DNA of 64,000 bases. Origin: an uncultured Phascolarctobacterium sp. Its GTDB lineage: Bacteria > Bacillota > Negativicutes > Acidaminococcales > Acidaminococcaceae. How positions within the stretch are numbered: the stretch's first letter is position 1; every line of letters begins with the position of its first letter. The notes under the pieces were generated by a model, which saw only the letters and a program-made list of their open reading frames with translations, ran no database searches and had not been told where the DNA came from. The translations under genes and the position numbers were made by a program. Location: assembly GCA_900544795.1 (NCBI GenBank), contig UQWM01000012.1, positions 1 to 64,000 on the forward strand, in the 5' to 3' direction. Positions 46,649 through 55,597 of the stretch are shown piece by piece.

Positions 46649-49600
46649 TTATTTGCTCTCTGCTTTTGCATAAGCATTTTCTACATCACGGTGAGCTGTT
46701 GCCGCCTGCATTTTAGCCGCTTCGGCCTGCCTGGCTGCATAAGCTGCGCGCTCATCAGCTTCTTTAGCCAACTGTGCTGCTGCGGCAGCTTTTTCCTGAG
46801 CGATCTTAACTTTTTTCTGACGTTCTTTCAATTGGTCGTCCAAAACTTTATCCGGGTTCTTACGTCCAAATTTCCAGGTAGCGCCAACGCCGCCCATTTT
46901 TTCACTGCCGCTCTGGGTATAGTTGATGTTGAGCATAAAGTCGCGGTTTGGATAGTGGAACAAGCCCACGGCGATAGCCTGCGAACCTTTGTAAGTACCA
47001 ACGCCCATAGCAAACTCTGTAGGAGCAGCAGGATCGTAACCCATGGTTTTCAAGCTGGCCGCAGCTGCTGCCATCGCACCCACACGATCCAGTCTTTCAT
47101 TAGTCTGGTCGATGCGGTTATCTAAGCGGGCAACTTCTTCACGGCGGATAGCTGCTTCGGCATTCAAGCCACCGACAACAGTGCCATCGTATTCACCTCT
47201 GCCTTGCAACTCACCGTCGATATCACCAACCTGGCCCATTTCGGACAGCTTGATATTGTAATCATCAGTTTTAATAGAAACATCGCCGCTGGTGATATTA
47301 GTGTTGGCAGTACTGCCATTAGTAATAGTCAGTCCATCAGCATCCAATTTGCTCTGATAGTCATCAGCATTAGTAGTAACGTTATTACTGCCAATGGTTT
47401 GCGAGGACGTGCCCACCGTAGAGGTGATACCACCTGCAGTCATTTCTGTTTTGACATCAGTCCCAACTGCAGAAGTGATAGCGTCAGTCCCAATGGTTAC
47501 AGAGTTACCGTTGACCTTATTCAGTATCTTATCGGCACTGACTTTGCTGTCAGCAGTATTACTGCCAGCTGTTACCTCAATGGCAGTACCAGCAGCGGTG
47601 GTTTCAGTCTTGGTAATATTTCCAGATCCATCGTTTACCTTCAGTTTAGAGCCATCAATAGTAGTGGCATAATCAACGGAGGCCCCAGATTTTGCAGTGT
47701 CAATGATATTGCCGCTGATGCTGCCGTTCCCCGCCAAAGTCAGGCTGCCGGTGGTGTTCGTACCGCCGGCCTCGCCGTTATTGCTGGTAATAGTCAATTT
47801 ATCAGTAGTCAAATGCCCGGTAGTAATGGTATTACCATTGATAGTAGTGTTAGTAACACCACCTTGAGTAAACGGAGCATTCTGAGCGGAGTTTTCAAAC
47901 ACTGTTCCATCAGTAGTAGTGGTTACGCTGGAAGTGCCGACCGTGTCGGTAATCGAGGTTCCATCCAATTTGCTGCTGCTTGTACCGACCGTATCAGTGA
48001 TATTCGCACCGGTGCCACCGGTAATAACGGAAGAAGCGCCATTCGTGGTATTGCTGATACCGTTATCAGTCACAGTAGTAGAGGCAGAAGAACCTGCACT
48101 GCTTACAGTATTGGTGATACTGCTGCCGGTTACAGTGCTGGTAGCAGAACCGCCGGCAATTGTAGCATTAGAGGTTATGGCGTTAGCAGTTGTACTGAAG
48201 CCAGTATAGGTAGTAGCATCGCCGACCCTGTTGGCTAGAGCGCCTCTAAGGCTGTCATCCGTACCACCTGTGATGGTAAAAGCACCGCCAGCAGCACTGA
48301 AAGCACCGTCAGTGCCAATTCCGATAGAAGGAGTACCCGTCGAACCAAGTTCTATTTTATCGACTTTTAAAGTACCGGTGGTGATAGTATCACCGTTGAT
48401 AGTGGTAGTATTGCCGCCAGCATTGAAAGTAGCTGTTCCCGAAGTGCTGGTACCAACCGCAGTTACCTTAAATACTCCATTGGCAGCCGAAAATTCACCT
48501 GTCGTTGTAAGATTGCCTCCAACAGTAGCATTACCGGCGATATTAGCGGCACTGGCAGTAAGACCTGCATTATCTAAATAATTATTAGCGTCAACAGTAA
48601 AGCCTCCGGCCGCAGTTACTTTGTCATCCGTAAAGGCCACGTTATTGATTTTAAAGCCACCGGCATCAGCGATTTTACCGCTTTCGATGACCGTGGTGCC
48701 TAAAGTAACCTTATTAGTAGTAATGCCGGTGCTGTCGATCGTTGTATTTACGCCAATAACAGCTTCAGCAGTCATCACTTTAGCAGCCTTCAAGCCGGTG
48801 CTGTTCAGATAATTATCGCTATTCACCTTATATTCGGTGGCTGTAATATTGCCGCCAGTCATGGTGACTCCGTTAATGGCACCGGTTACAGTTAAATCTC
48901 CTCCAACAGCTGCATTGCCAGTAGTAGCTAAGGTTCCTGCGTTAACAGTAGCGGCACTTAAAGTACCTATACCAGTCAAATTACCGGCAGTCAAAGTGGC
49001 AGTTCCATCAGTAAGGCTGGCACCGGTTATAGCTCCGGTAGCAGTCAAAGTACCAGCCTCAACACTAGTCACGCCAGTCAAAGCGCCACCAGTCAAAGTG
49101 GCCGTTCCGTCAGTAATGCTGGCAGCAGTAAGACCTGCATTATCTAAATAATTACCAGCGTCAACAGTAAAGCCTCCAGCCGCAGTTACTTTGTCATCCG
49201 TAAAGGCCACGTTATTGATTTTAAAGCCACTGGCATCAGCGATTTTACCGCTTTCGATGACCGTGGTGCCTAAAGTAACCTTATTAGTAGTAATGCCGGT
49301 GCTGTCGATCGTTGTATTTACGCCAATAACAGCTTCAGCAGTCATCACTTTAGCAGCCTTCAAGCCGGTGCTGTTCAGATAATTATCGCTATTCACCTTA
49401 TATTCGGTGGCTGTAATATTGCCGCCAGTCATGGTGACTCCGTTAATGGCACCGGTTACAGTTAAATCTCCTCCAACAGCTGCATTGCCTGTAGCAGTTA
49501 AAGTACCGGTCACAACACTATTCAGTCCAGTCAAAGCACCACCGGTCAAAGTGGCAGTTCCGTCAGTAAGGCTACCGCCGGTTATAGCTCCGGTAGCAGT

Positions 49601-50233
49601 CAAAGTACCGGTACCAACACTAGCCAGGCCAGTCAAAGCGCCACCGGCCAAAGTGGCAGTTCCGTCAGTAAGGCTGGCACCGGTTATAGCTCCGGTAGCA
49701 GTCAAAGTACCGGTCGCAACACTATTCAGTCCAGTCAAAGCGCCACCAGTCAAAGTGGCAGTTCCGTCAGTAATGCTACCGCCGGTTATAGCTCCGGTAG
49801 CAGTCAAAGTACCGGTACCAACACTAGCCAGGCCAGTCAAAGCGCCACCGGCCAAAGTGGCAGTTCCGTCAGTAACTGTCGCACCCTGTACACTACCTGT
49901 TGTTGTAACATTCGTCGAACCTAAAGTCAATCCACCAGAGGCATCTACTGTTTTACTGCCGGTGACAGTTGCAGTGATATTAGAAAGTTGACTCGCATCA
50001 AGAGTTGCCGATCCTAAAGTTACTGTACCGGCAATCAACGTCCCACTTGTGCCAAGATCTATAGCAGTAATATCGCTCTTACCGCCGACGTTATCTTCCA
50101 CCTGCAACTTGTTGCCGGCGATGTAAGTAACATCAGCCTCGGCCGCTTCAACGTGCGGCGCTGCATAAAAAGACGCCATAGAAGTAACACACAACACAGC
50201 TGCCAAAATTTTTTTCTTCTTCATCTCAGACAT
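46649..50233 (-). CDS. YadA-like trimeric autotransporter adhesin with C-terminal coiled-coil tail
   Basis: The 1194-residue protein starts with an extended signal peptide (cleavage near VEA-AE), then about 1000 residues of Thr/Gly/Ala/Asn-rich passenger with many T-G-A-I-T-G repeats. About residues 1040-1123 form the trimeric stalk and YadA anchor: NRIDQTNERLDRVGAMAAAAASL, AMGVGTYKGSQAIAVGLFHYP and GGVGATWKFG. Unlike classical YadA, which ends at the last strand, 71 further residues (1124-1194, 46652-46864) form a Lys/Glu/Ala-rich coiled coil, expected on the periplasmic side. MSEM start has GAGGTG upstream. Three-fold assembly and host or biofilm adhesion are family knowledge. Confidence 0.92.
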   Translation of the reverse strand: MSEMKKKKILAAVLCVTSMASFYAAPHVEAAEADVTYIAGNKLQVEDNVGGKSDITAIDLGTSGTLIAGTVTLGSATLDASQLSNITATVTGSKTVDASGGLTLGSTNVTTTGSVQGATVTDGTATLAGGALTGLASVGTGTLTATGAITGGSITDGTATLTGGALTGLNSVATGTLTATGAITGASLTDGTATLAGGALTGLASVGTGTLTATGAITGGSLTDGTATLTGGALTGLNSVVTGTLTATGNAAVGGDLTVTGAINGVTMTGGNITATEYKVNSDNYLNSTGLKAAKVMTAEAVIGVNTTIDSTGITTNKVTLGTTVIESGKIADASGFKINNVAFTDDKVTAAGGFTVDAGNYLDNAGLTAASITDGTATLTGGALTGVTSVEAGTLTATGAITGASLTDGTATLTAGNLTGIGTLSAATVNAGTLATTGNAAVGGDLTVTGAINGVTMTGGNITATEYKVNSDNYLNSTGLKAAKVMTAEAVIGVNTTIDSTGITTNKVTLGTTVIESGKIADAGGFKINNVAFTDDKVTAAGGFTVDANNYLDNAGLTASAANIAGNATVGGNLTTTGEFSAANGVFKVTAVGTSTSGTATFNAGGNTTTINGDTITTGTLKVDKIELGSTGTPSIGIGTDGAFSAAGGAFTITGGTDDSLRGALANRVGDATTYTGFSTTANAITSNATIAGGSATSTVTGSSITNTVSSAGSSASTTVTDNGISNTTNGASSVITGGTGANITDTVGTSSSKLDGTSITDTVGTSSVTTTTDGTVFENSAQNAPFTQGGVTNTTINGNTITTGHLTTDKLTITSNNGEAGGTNTTGSLTLAGNGSISGNIIDTAKSGASVDYATTIDGSKLKVNDGSGNITKTETTAAGTAIEVTAGSNTADSKVSADKILNKVNGNSVTIGTDAITSAVGTDVKTEMTAGGITSTVGTSSQTIGSNNVTTNADDYQSKLDADGLTITNGSTANTNITSGDVSIKTDDYNIKLSEMGQVGDIDGELQGRGEYDGTVVGGLNAEAAIRREEVARLDNRIDQTNERLDRVGAMAAAAASLKTMGYDPAAPTEFAMGVGTYKGSQAIAVGLFHYPNRDFMLNINYTQSGSEKMGGVGATWKFGRKNPDKVLDDQLKERQKKVKIAQEKAAAAAQLAKEADERAAYAARQAEAAKMQAATAHRDVENAYAKAESK
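48554..48919 (-). repeat. Long internal duplication in the adhesin, copy 1
   Basis: About 366 bases nearly identical to 49124-49489, offset 570 bases (190 codons, in frame). Differences include TATTAGCG versus TACCAGCG and CCGGCC versus CCAGCC. Recent duplication of a passenger module of about 122 residues. Confidence 0.85.
49124..49489 (-). repeat. Long internal duplication in the adhesin, copy 2
   Basis: Partner of 48554-48919, lying nearer the N terminus. The two could recombine to delete or duplicate 190 codons, a route to length variation. Confidence 0.85.
49479..49886 (-). repeat. 102-bp tandem repeats in the adhesin passenger
   Basis: About four units, period 102 bp (34 codons); the element GTTATAGCTCCGGTAGCAGT recurs at 49581, 49683 and 49785. 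Each unit encodes a T-D-G-T-A-T-L and G-A-L-T-G-L pattern typical of beta-roll passengers. A further related unit lies near 48975-49110. Confidence 0.85.
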
Positions 50234-50617
50234 ATTTACACCTCTTTCAATATGTATTCTTTCTTGCCATTACCCTGATTTTTGCATTATTTTTACTAAA
50301 ACCCTCCCCCTTCTTTCTCTCACCATCAATATCAACTGCTTTATATAAACTAACTGCTACCCGCCCAAAGTTTCTTGTTTGAATAAAACAGTTAATTATT
50401 TTAATTAAATGCCGATAATATTCTTTGCTGATTTGATGTTTTAAAAATATTACAAATGCTTTAATTTATATTATCACATTTGTCCCCCTCCGCAAGACAT
50501 AAGAACTTTCGATTTTACATTTCAGAATCGTTATTGCTCGTACTTATATTTTCATCGTACCTGCGTGGCAACATTTACGCTCCTACATGCCAGCGCCGTC
50601 TCTGCTAACATGCAAAA
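50234..50617. other. Upstream region of the adhesin gene
   Basis: About 380 AT-rich bases without a gene. A weak promoter for the adhesin may be TTGCGG (50490-50495), 16 bp, TAATAT (50468-50473) on the - strand, giving a leader of about 230 bases. No known regulatory element was recognised. Confidence 0.35.
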
Positions 50618-50690
50618 GCCGGACTCTATTCCCATAGAGCCCGGCAAAAAACAATCGCTCTCAGCCTTCGCTGAGAGCGATTGTTTTTTA
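50618..50690. terminator. Double hairpin terminator
   Basis: GCCGGACTCTAT/ATAGAGCCCGGC (50618-50629 with 50634-50645) is followed by a 16-bp perfect stem (50650-50665 with 50670-50685) with T tracts on both strands. It ends the HTH gene at 50727 and shields the adhesin region. Confidence 0.92.
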
Positions 50691-50726
50691 TCTTTTAATC
50701 TAACAGCAGTTTCTTCCTGCAAGGCT

Positions 50727-50930
50727 TTACTTAAAATCTATTTCCTTCCCCAGCGCTTTCAGTATCTCGTCCAGCAGATTGACGCTGCAGTTGCATTCCT
50801 CCCGTTCGATACGGCCGTAATAATTGACCGACATATTACAGCGTTCGGCCACGTCGTTTTGGGTCAGCCCCAGCTCCAGCCGCAGCTGATATAATTTGCG
50901 GCCGATGTTATTATAAGTACGCTTGCTCAT
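50727..50930 (-). CDS. Small XRE/Cro-type HTH regulator
   Basis: The 67-residue protein is a single HTH_3 domain: LYQLRLELGLTQNDVAERCNMSVNYYGRIERE with the recognition helix in SVNYYGRIE. No sensor domain. It may act on itself or on nearby genes such as the sigma-like factor or the adhesin; targets are unknown. It is divergent from the sigma-like gene at 51192, with about 260 bases between. A terminator follows. Confidence 0.85.
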   Translation of the reverse strand: MSKRTYNNIGRKLYQLRLELGLTQNDVAERCNMSVNYYGRIEREECNCSVNLLDEILKALGKEIDFK

Positions 50931-51191
50931 TTTGCACCTCAGCTAAAAGTTTTAATTGAGAAAAATTTTAACTGCAAAAGCAGCAAAGCAAAATAACCCG
51001 GCGGGTTGTATTTCTTTTGCCCTACCCCAAAGGTTGTTTACAAAACGGCTGCAAAGGAGCATACTAAGCCCTGTTATGCATAACGCTTTACAGTACGGCA
51101 CGCCGTCATAAAATTATGGGAAGAACTGATTCAAATAGCCATTTTAACAGATGATAATGTACGCAGTGCTGCTGCCCAAGCACTGCAGATT

Positions 51192-51746
51192 TTGATAGCC
51201 GCAGCACAGGCAGGCGACAACGGGGCTTTGCTGAAACTGTGCAGTGATTTTAAGCCACTGCTAAGCAGCGAAGCACGGCGCGAGATGTTTTATAAGTCAC
51301 TGGGGAAAGACGCGGAAGGTATCGCTGTACTGGCTTTTATAGAGCTGGTACTAAAATACAGCGGTACTGATTATGTAAACTGGCCCGGTTACGCGCGCTG
51401 CAGAGTACATTTCGCTTTGTTCGACGCCATGCAGAAACAGGGCCGGATCTGGGAAAACGAGATCGCCGTCAATACCGACAGCGAGGAAGGCACCGCCCTA
51501 CTGGACGAATCCGATTTGCGGCAGGGACTGCCGGACAGTATTGCCCAACTGCTGCTGTCGCTGGAGGTGCAGCAGGCTTTGGCACAGCTGACTGCCGAGC
51601 AGCAGCAGGTTATCGAGCTGTTGTTTTTGCGCGAGCAGAAACCTAAAGAAGCAGCCCGCCTGCTGGGCTGCAGTGTCCGCAACGTCACCAAACACCGGCT
51701 CAAAGGGCTGGATAAGCTGCGGCGGCTGCTGAAGCAGGACGGCTGA
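51192..51746 (+). CDS. Sigma-70-like small sigma factor, start uncertain
   Basis: From TTG 51192 the frame gives 184 residues, but the same frame is open back to 51084 without an ATG, GTG or TTG, and the upstream codons look protein-like (LWEELIQIAILTDD). CTG 51126 or ATT 51129 are possible starts with a GGGAAG site. Region 2-like ARCRVHFALFDAMQKQGR and a clear region 4 HTH (LTAEQQQVIELLFLREQ, KEAARLLGCSVRNVTKHRLKG) mark a TcdR/UviA-sized ECF-like sigma factor. A -1 shift from an ATG at 51076 would also join. Target genes are unknown. Confidence 0.75.
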   Translation: MIAAAQAGDNGALLKLCSDFKPLLSSEARREMFYKSLGKDAEGIAVLAFIELVLKYSGTDYVNWPGYARCRVHFALFDAMQKQGRIWENEIAVNTDSEEGTALLDESDLRQGLPDSIAQLLLSLEVQQALAQLTAEQQQVIELLFLREQKPKEAARLLGCSVRNVTKHRLKGLDKLRRLLKQDG

Positions 51747-51786
51747 CCGGCTCAACTAATCGCCGTAATTTCATAGATAAAAATAA

Positions 51787-51820
51787 AAAAGCATCGACAA
51801 AATTTGTCGATGCTTTTTAG
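51787..51820. terminator. Bidirectional terminator
   Basis: AAAAGCATCGACAAA (51787-51801) pairs with 51803-51817; T tracts on both strands. It separates the sigma-like and CGGC genes. Confidence 0.93.
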
Positions 51821-51830
51821 CTTTTTATTT

Positions 51831-52190
51831 TTAGTGATGTGTGCCTCTGACAACAGTAATCCCCTGCTGCTCCAGGTATTCGGCAGTTTTGGTGATCACC
51901 GGGCATTCATGTTTTTCGCCCTGTGCGTCCTTCTTTTTGGTACAGCCGCTCAAATGCACGGCTTCAACGCCGATAGTAACAAGGCGGTCCAGTTTTTTGC
52001 GCAGACCTTCCTCGTTATGGGGCATCTGTACATCACCGCAGCCGCTGCAGTTCAAAAAAGCGGCCAGTTCTGTTTCCTCTGCCTCATAAACGGCAAAAGC
52101 GTTGGTTTTATTATTGAAGGCTTTAAGGCAGCCGCTGCCGGTACAGTTATTACTGGTACGCAGACATCTTAAAACAGCGATCTTTTTCAT
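51831..52190 (-). CDS. CGGC-domain protein
   Basis: The 119-residue protein has the conserved CGGC plan: MKKIAVLRCLRTSNNCTGSGCLKAFN at the N terminus, then LNCSGCGD and the LSGCTKKK segment. Eight or more Cys suggest metal or redox binding. Function is unknown; several family members lie near electron-transfer genes. ATG 52190 is chosen with AAAGGA 9 bases upstream. Confidence 0.85.
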   Translation of the reverse strand: MKKIAVLRCLRTSNNCTGSGCLKAFNNKTNAFAVYEAEETELAAFLNCSGCGDVQMPHNEEGLRKKLDRLVTIGVEAVHLSGCTKKKDAQGEKHECPVITKTAEYLEQQGITVVRGTHH

Positions 52191-52213
52191 AGGCATTTTT
52201 CCTTTGATTATTT

Positions 52214-53080
52214 TTACTGCTCTGTTTCTGCCAGCACCTCTTTAAAGCAGTTGGTCAGGCTGGCAAAATCTGCCAGCGACAGCGTTTCGCCCCGGCGCTT
52301 GGGGTCGATACCTGCACGTTCCAACCATGCCGCAGCCTGTACGCTGCTGATGCCCATATTTTTGAGAGCGTTACTGAGCATTTTACGGCGTACGGAAAAA
52401 GCCGCCTTTACGACTTTGAAGAACAGTTTTTCATCGCAGACCTCGACCGGAGGCACGGTGCGGCGTTTGCAGACAATGACGGCACTGTCGACATTGGGCG
52501 CCGGGATAAAGGATTCCGGCGGTACGATAAAGGCTATCTCCGGCTCGGTATAATATTGGATCGAAACTGACAAAGCGCCGTAATCTTTGCCGCCGGGCTT
52601 CGCGACCATCCGCTCGGCAACCTCTTTTTGCACCATGGCGACCAGCCGTTCCATAGGCAGGCGCTGTTCCAACAGATTAAAGATGATGGGCGTGGTGATG
52701 TAATAGGGCAGGTTGGCCGCTACCTTAAAAACAGGCGCGCCTACAGTGGCTTTGATATCCACTTCCAAAATATCGCCGCTGACGATACGCACATTATTAT
52801 AGCCTTCCAGTGTTTTGTCGAGTACAGGCAAAAGCCTTTTATCCAGCTCGACGGCTACTACCTGGGCGCCGCTCATGGCCAGCCCCTGGGTAAGGGTGCC
52901 GATACCGGGACCGACCTCTAAAACAGTATCTTCAGGGGTCAGTTCGGCTGCCGCAACTATTTTGCGAACGATCTCTTCGTCTACCAGAAAATTTTGGCCA
53001 AGTCTTTTATCGGCTCTTAATTTAAAAGTATGCAGTATATGGTTGGTAACTTCGCGCTTGGCGATAATGGGCTTATCCAT
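52214..53080 (-). CDS. rsmA: 16S rRNA adenine dimethyltransferase RsmA/KsgA
   Basis: The 288-residue enzyme dimethylates A1518 and A1519 near the 3' end of 16S rRNA in 30S assembly. The SAM motif LEVGPGIGTLTQGLA (about 54-68) and catalytic NLPYYITTPI are clear, with ADKRLGQNFLVD near the N terminus. It overlaps the rnmV stop by 8 bases. Loss usually gives kasugamycin resistance (family knowledge). Confidence 0.96.
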   Translation of the reverse strand: MDKPIIAKREVTNHILHTFKLRADKRLGQNFLVDEEIVRKIVAAAELTPEDTVLEVGPGIGTLTQGLAMSGAQVVAVELDKRLLPVLDKTLEGYNNVRIVSGDILEVDIKATVGAPVFKVAANLPYYITTPIIFNLLEQRLPMERLVAMVQKEVAERMVAKPGGKDYGALSVSIQYYTEPEIAFIVPPESFIPAPNVDSAVIVCKRRTVPPVEVCDEKLFFKVVKAAFSVRRKMLSNALKNMGISSVQAAAWLERAGIDPKRRGETLSLADFASLTNCFKEVLAETEQ

Positions 53081-53618
53081 GCTGTTCTCCTAACTGCGCC
53101 AGCGCTGCGTTAAATTCGCCGCGGGTGACCCCGTAGCTGTTCAGCCGCTCTAAAAATCTTTTGGCGTTGCCGTAGCCTATGCCCAGCAATACGCCCATTT
53201 TATCGCGGCGGTCGGCCGCACTGCCTGTTCCGGCCAAATCGTTTTGCCACAGGTCGCGGCTGCAAAATTGGTCGACAGGGCTGTATTCGTGATGGCGCAC
53301 TTTGGCAAGGGCTGCCAAAATAGCGTCTGGCTGAGCCTGTTCAATGCCCACATCATTGTGGGCCGTAGCGTCAGCTTTAGGCACAAAGGCCTGCCCTGCT
53401 TCGGGAAAACGCTGGGTCAGAAAACGCCGGATGCGTTCACCGGCACCGTCGGGGTCGGTAAGGATAATGATGCCCCGCTTTTTATAGGCCGCTTCTATCT
53501 GCCGCAGGGTATGCGGAGCCAGATTAAAGCCGCCGGTTTCAATGGTATCGGCTTCCAGGGCGCGTTTGATCGCCACCGTATCCATTTTTCCTTCTACTAC
53601 GAGAACTTCTTTCAGCAA
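53073..53618 (-). CDS. rnmV: Ribonuclease M5
   Basis: The 181-residue TOPRIM nuclease matures 5S rRNA in Firmicutes. TOPRIM motifs LVVEGKMDTVAIKRAL (Glu) and LTDPDGAGERIRRFL (DxD) are visible. The gene is in the standard yabE-rnmV-rsmA order and overlaps rsmA by 8 bases. The start has a GGAGG upstream. Confidence 0.93.
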   Translation of the reverse strand: MLKEVLVVEGKMDTVAIKRALEADTIETGGFNLAPHTLRQIEAAYKKRGIIILTDPDGAGERIRRFLTQRFPEAGQAFVPKADATAHNDVGIEQAQPDAILAALAKVRHHEYSPVDQFCSRDLWQNDLAGTGSAADRRDKMGVLLGIGYGNAKRFLERLNSYGVTRGEFNAALAQLGEQHG

Positions 53619-53631
53619 GTTCGCGCCTCCG

Positions 53632-54609
53632 TTAATCTAAAATATATACATCTAAGGTACGGCGGCCCCACTGGATGGCGTTGTGCCAGTCGTGCATAAA
53701 CACGTCCAGGCGGTTGCCGCGAATAGCGCCGCCGGTGTCGCCGGCCATAGCAATGCCGTAACCGGGGATATACAGTTTAGTATAATACGGGATGACGCGC
53801 GGGTCAACGGCCACGATGCCTTCATAGGGTACGATGCCGATCGATGTCAGTCCGGTACCGCTACCTTCCCCCAAAGTATAGGCGGTGATCTCCATGGTCA
53901 TGACTTTGTTATAGCGCATTCGGCCGCGCGAAGTCTCGATGGAACGGGCCATGCCGCGCTCTACCAGTTCTCGTTTAGGCTCTTCCAGCACTTCTTTACT
54001 GATGACATGGGTCTGAAACAGCCCATCTTTGAGGGTTGTTTTGCTGGTGACCCGCATTTTGCCGGGCACGCCGGGCTCTAAAATCTTATTTTCGCCGTAG
54101 GGCATTTCCAGGTTATCAACAAATTCCAGTGGCGGCTCGATGGGCTGCTCTTCTACTTTCAGTTCGTCGTATTTACCCAGGATATGGATCTCCATATCGG
54201 ACTGTAACGGCGTATCGACTGCCGGATAAACAGTTTTGCCATCATAGCTGACAGCCAAAGCGTCCAGCGCTTCGCCCACAGTGGCTTTGCCGCTATAGAA
54301 TTTTTTGGTGACGCCGTATTTTTCGATAGTGATAGGCAGCGCCCGCTGCAGCTCGATAACTCCCTTCAGCTCTTTTTCTTCATTAGCCGGAGAGATCAGG
54401 ATGCGGTCTTCCTTGCCCACTTTGACGCCCGATTCTTCCAAAATGGCACGGGGGTCTTCGAGGATCGTGGTAATGACCTTTTCCTGGCCGTCATAACGCA
54501 GGATAAGCTCCTTGCTGTTGGCCAGGCAGATAGCGCTGAAAACCAGCACGACTACCAAAAGCAGCGGCAGTATTTCCATTGCTCTATATAGTGATTTTTT
54601 ATTAGGCAT
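53632..54609 (-). CDS. YabE-like cell-wall protein (DUF348, G5 and 3D domains)
   Basis: The 325-residue protein has an N-terminal membrane anchor (about 10-30), DUF348 repeats (about 35-150; ILEDPRAILEESGVKVGKEDRI), a G5 domain around EQPIEPPLEFVDN, and a C-terminal 3D domain with the three Asp in MEITAYTLG, VAVDPRVIPYYT and GDTGGAIRGNRLDVFM. Members act as muralytic or resuscitation factors in the envelope. Its promoter is at 54638-54667. It precedes rnmV by 13 bases. Confidence 0.9.
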   Translation of the reverse strand: MPNKKSLYRAMEILPLLLVVVLVFSAICLANSKELILRYDGQEKVITTILEDPRAILEESGVKVGKEDRILISPANEEKELKGVIELQRALPITIEKYGVTKKFYSGKATVGEALDALAVSYDGKTVYPAVDTPLQSDMEIHILGKYDELKVEEQPIEPPLEFVDNLEMPYGENKILEPGVPGKMRVTSKTTLKDGLFQTHVISKEVLEEPKRELVERGMARSIETSRGRMRYNKVMTMEITAYTLGEGSGTGLTSIGIVPYEGIVAVDPRVIPYYTKLYIPGYGIAMAGDTGGAIRGNRLDVFMHDWHNAIQWGRRTLDVYILD

Positions 54610-54637
54610 AAATTGTACCTCCTTGTTAAGACGTATA

Positions 54638-54667
54638 ATTCTACCATAAAGAAATTTTTTCTGTCAA
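54638..54667 (-). promoter_or_regulatory. Promoter of yabE-rnmV-rsmA
   Basis: On the - strand TTGACA (54662-54667), 18 bp, TAGAAT (54638-54643), 28 bases from the ATG. Confidence 0.75.
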
Positions 54668-54774
54668 ACCGTCGCTTGTATAAATACAAAGCGTTTTGTC
54701 AGAAGCACATTACCGTAAAAACTATCGTGGGAGCAGATACGTGTTTTAACTATTTGACAAAACGGCCAAAAAAA

Positions 54775-54808
54775 ACAAGCAGACTGCTTATAAAAATAAA
54801 CAGTCTGC
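54775..54808 (-). terminator. Rho-independent terminator after tatD
   Basis: AGCAGACTG (54778-54786) pairs with 54801-54808 across an AT loop; a T8 run follows on the - strand. It ends the long metG-tatD transcript, so yabE has its own promoter. Confidence 0.85.
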
Positions 54809-54814
54809 TGCAAT

Positions 54815-55597
54815 TTATTTGATTTTGTTGAAAAGGATCTTAACATTTTTAGTGGTCTGTGCCGCCAGCACTTCAAAAGTAGTGCCGCGCACCTGGGCCG
54901 CATTGCTGGCCACCAGCTCGGTATAGCCGGGATGGTTGCGCTTGCCTCGATAAGGCACCGGTGTCAGGTAAGGCGAATCCGTCTCAAATAACAGCAGGTC
55001 GTCGGGGACATACTGCAAAACATCGCGCACTTTAGCAGCGTTTTTATAGGTCGAGGTACCGCCAAAGCTTAAATAAAAGCCCCGCTTGACCAGTTCCTTA
55101 GCCATTTCCAGCGAGCCGGAATAACAGTGGAACACCGCACGCACGCCTTTAACTTCTTTTTGGAAAATTTCCAGAATATCGCCGTGGGCGTCACGGTCGT
55201 GAATGATCACGGGCAAATCAAACTGTTTCGCCAGATCGATCTGCTCCAAAAGACGGCGTTTCTGCACATCTTTAGGTTCGTTTTCCTGCCAGTAATAGTC
55301 CAGGCCAATTTCTCCGATAGCAACAACCTTGGGATGCACTGCCATGGCAGCCAATCCGTCCAGATAGCTGTTATCCGCGATGTCTTTAAGGTTTTCGGGA
55401 TGCCAGCCGACAGCAGCATAAACAAAATCATACTTTTCGGCCAGTTCAATAGCAAAACGTGAGCTGATCTCGTCGCAGCCAGGGTTAATGATACCGTCCA
55501 GTTCTTTGCTTAAAAACGTCAGCAGCTGGTCGCGGTCTTCGTCGAAATATTCCGAATCCATATGGGCATGGGAATCAAACAAACCTGTACGTGACAT
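54815..55597 (-). CDS. tatD: TatD-family metal-dependent hydrolase
   Basis: The 260-residue amidohydrolase-type protein has FDSHAHMD (metal ligands), GEIGLDYYW (Glu), VIIHDRDAH, FHCYSGS and LLFETDSPYL (Asp), all typical of TatD, a 3'-5' exonuclease or DNA-repair protein. It follows metG immediately, as in Bacillus. ATG 55597 is one base before the metG stop region. Confidence 0.95.
   Translation of the reverse strand: MSRTGLFDSHAHMDSEYFDEDRDQLLTFLSKELDGIINPGCDEISSRFAIELAEKYDFVYAAVGWHPENLKDIADNSYLDGLAAMAVHPKVVAIGEIGLDYYWQENEPKDVQKRRLLEQIDLAKQFDLPVIIHDRDAHGDILEIFQKEVKGVRAVFHCYSGSLEMAKELVKRGFYLSFGGTSTYKNAAKVRDVLQYVPDDLLLFETDSPYLTPVPYRGKRNHPGYTELVASNAAQVRGTTFEVLAAQTTKNVKILFNKIK

Noticed and set aside
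49479..49886. Evenly spaced repeats, possible CRISPR array
   Set aside because: Period 102 bases, repeats longer than the spacers and in frame with the adhesin; no cas genes.
47204..49991. Antisense frames across the adhesin gene with Val/Ala/Pro repeats
   Set aside because: They mirror the repeat structure of the adhesin; Val-Pro-Ala-rich translation is a shadow of Thr-Gly-Ala codons.
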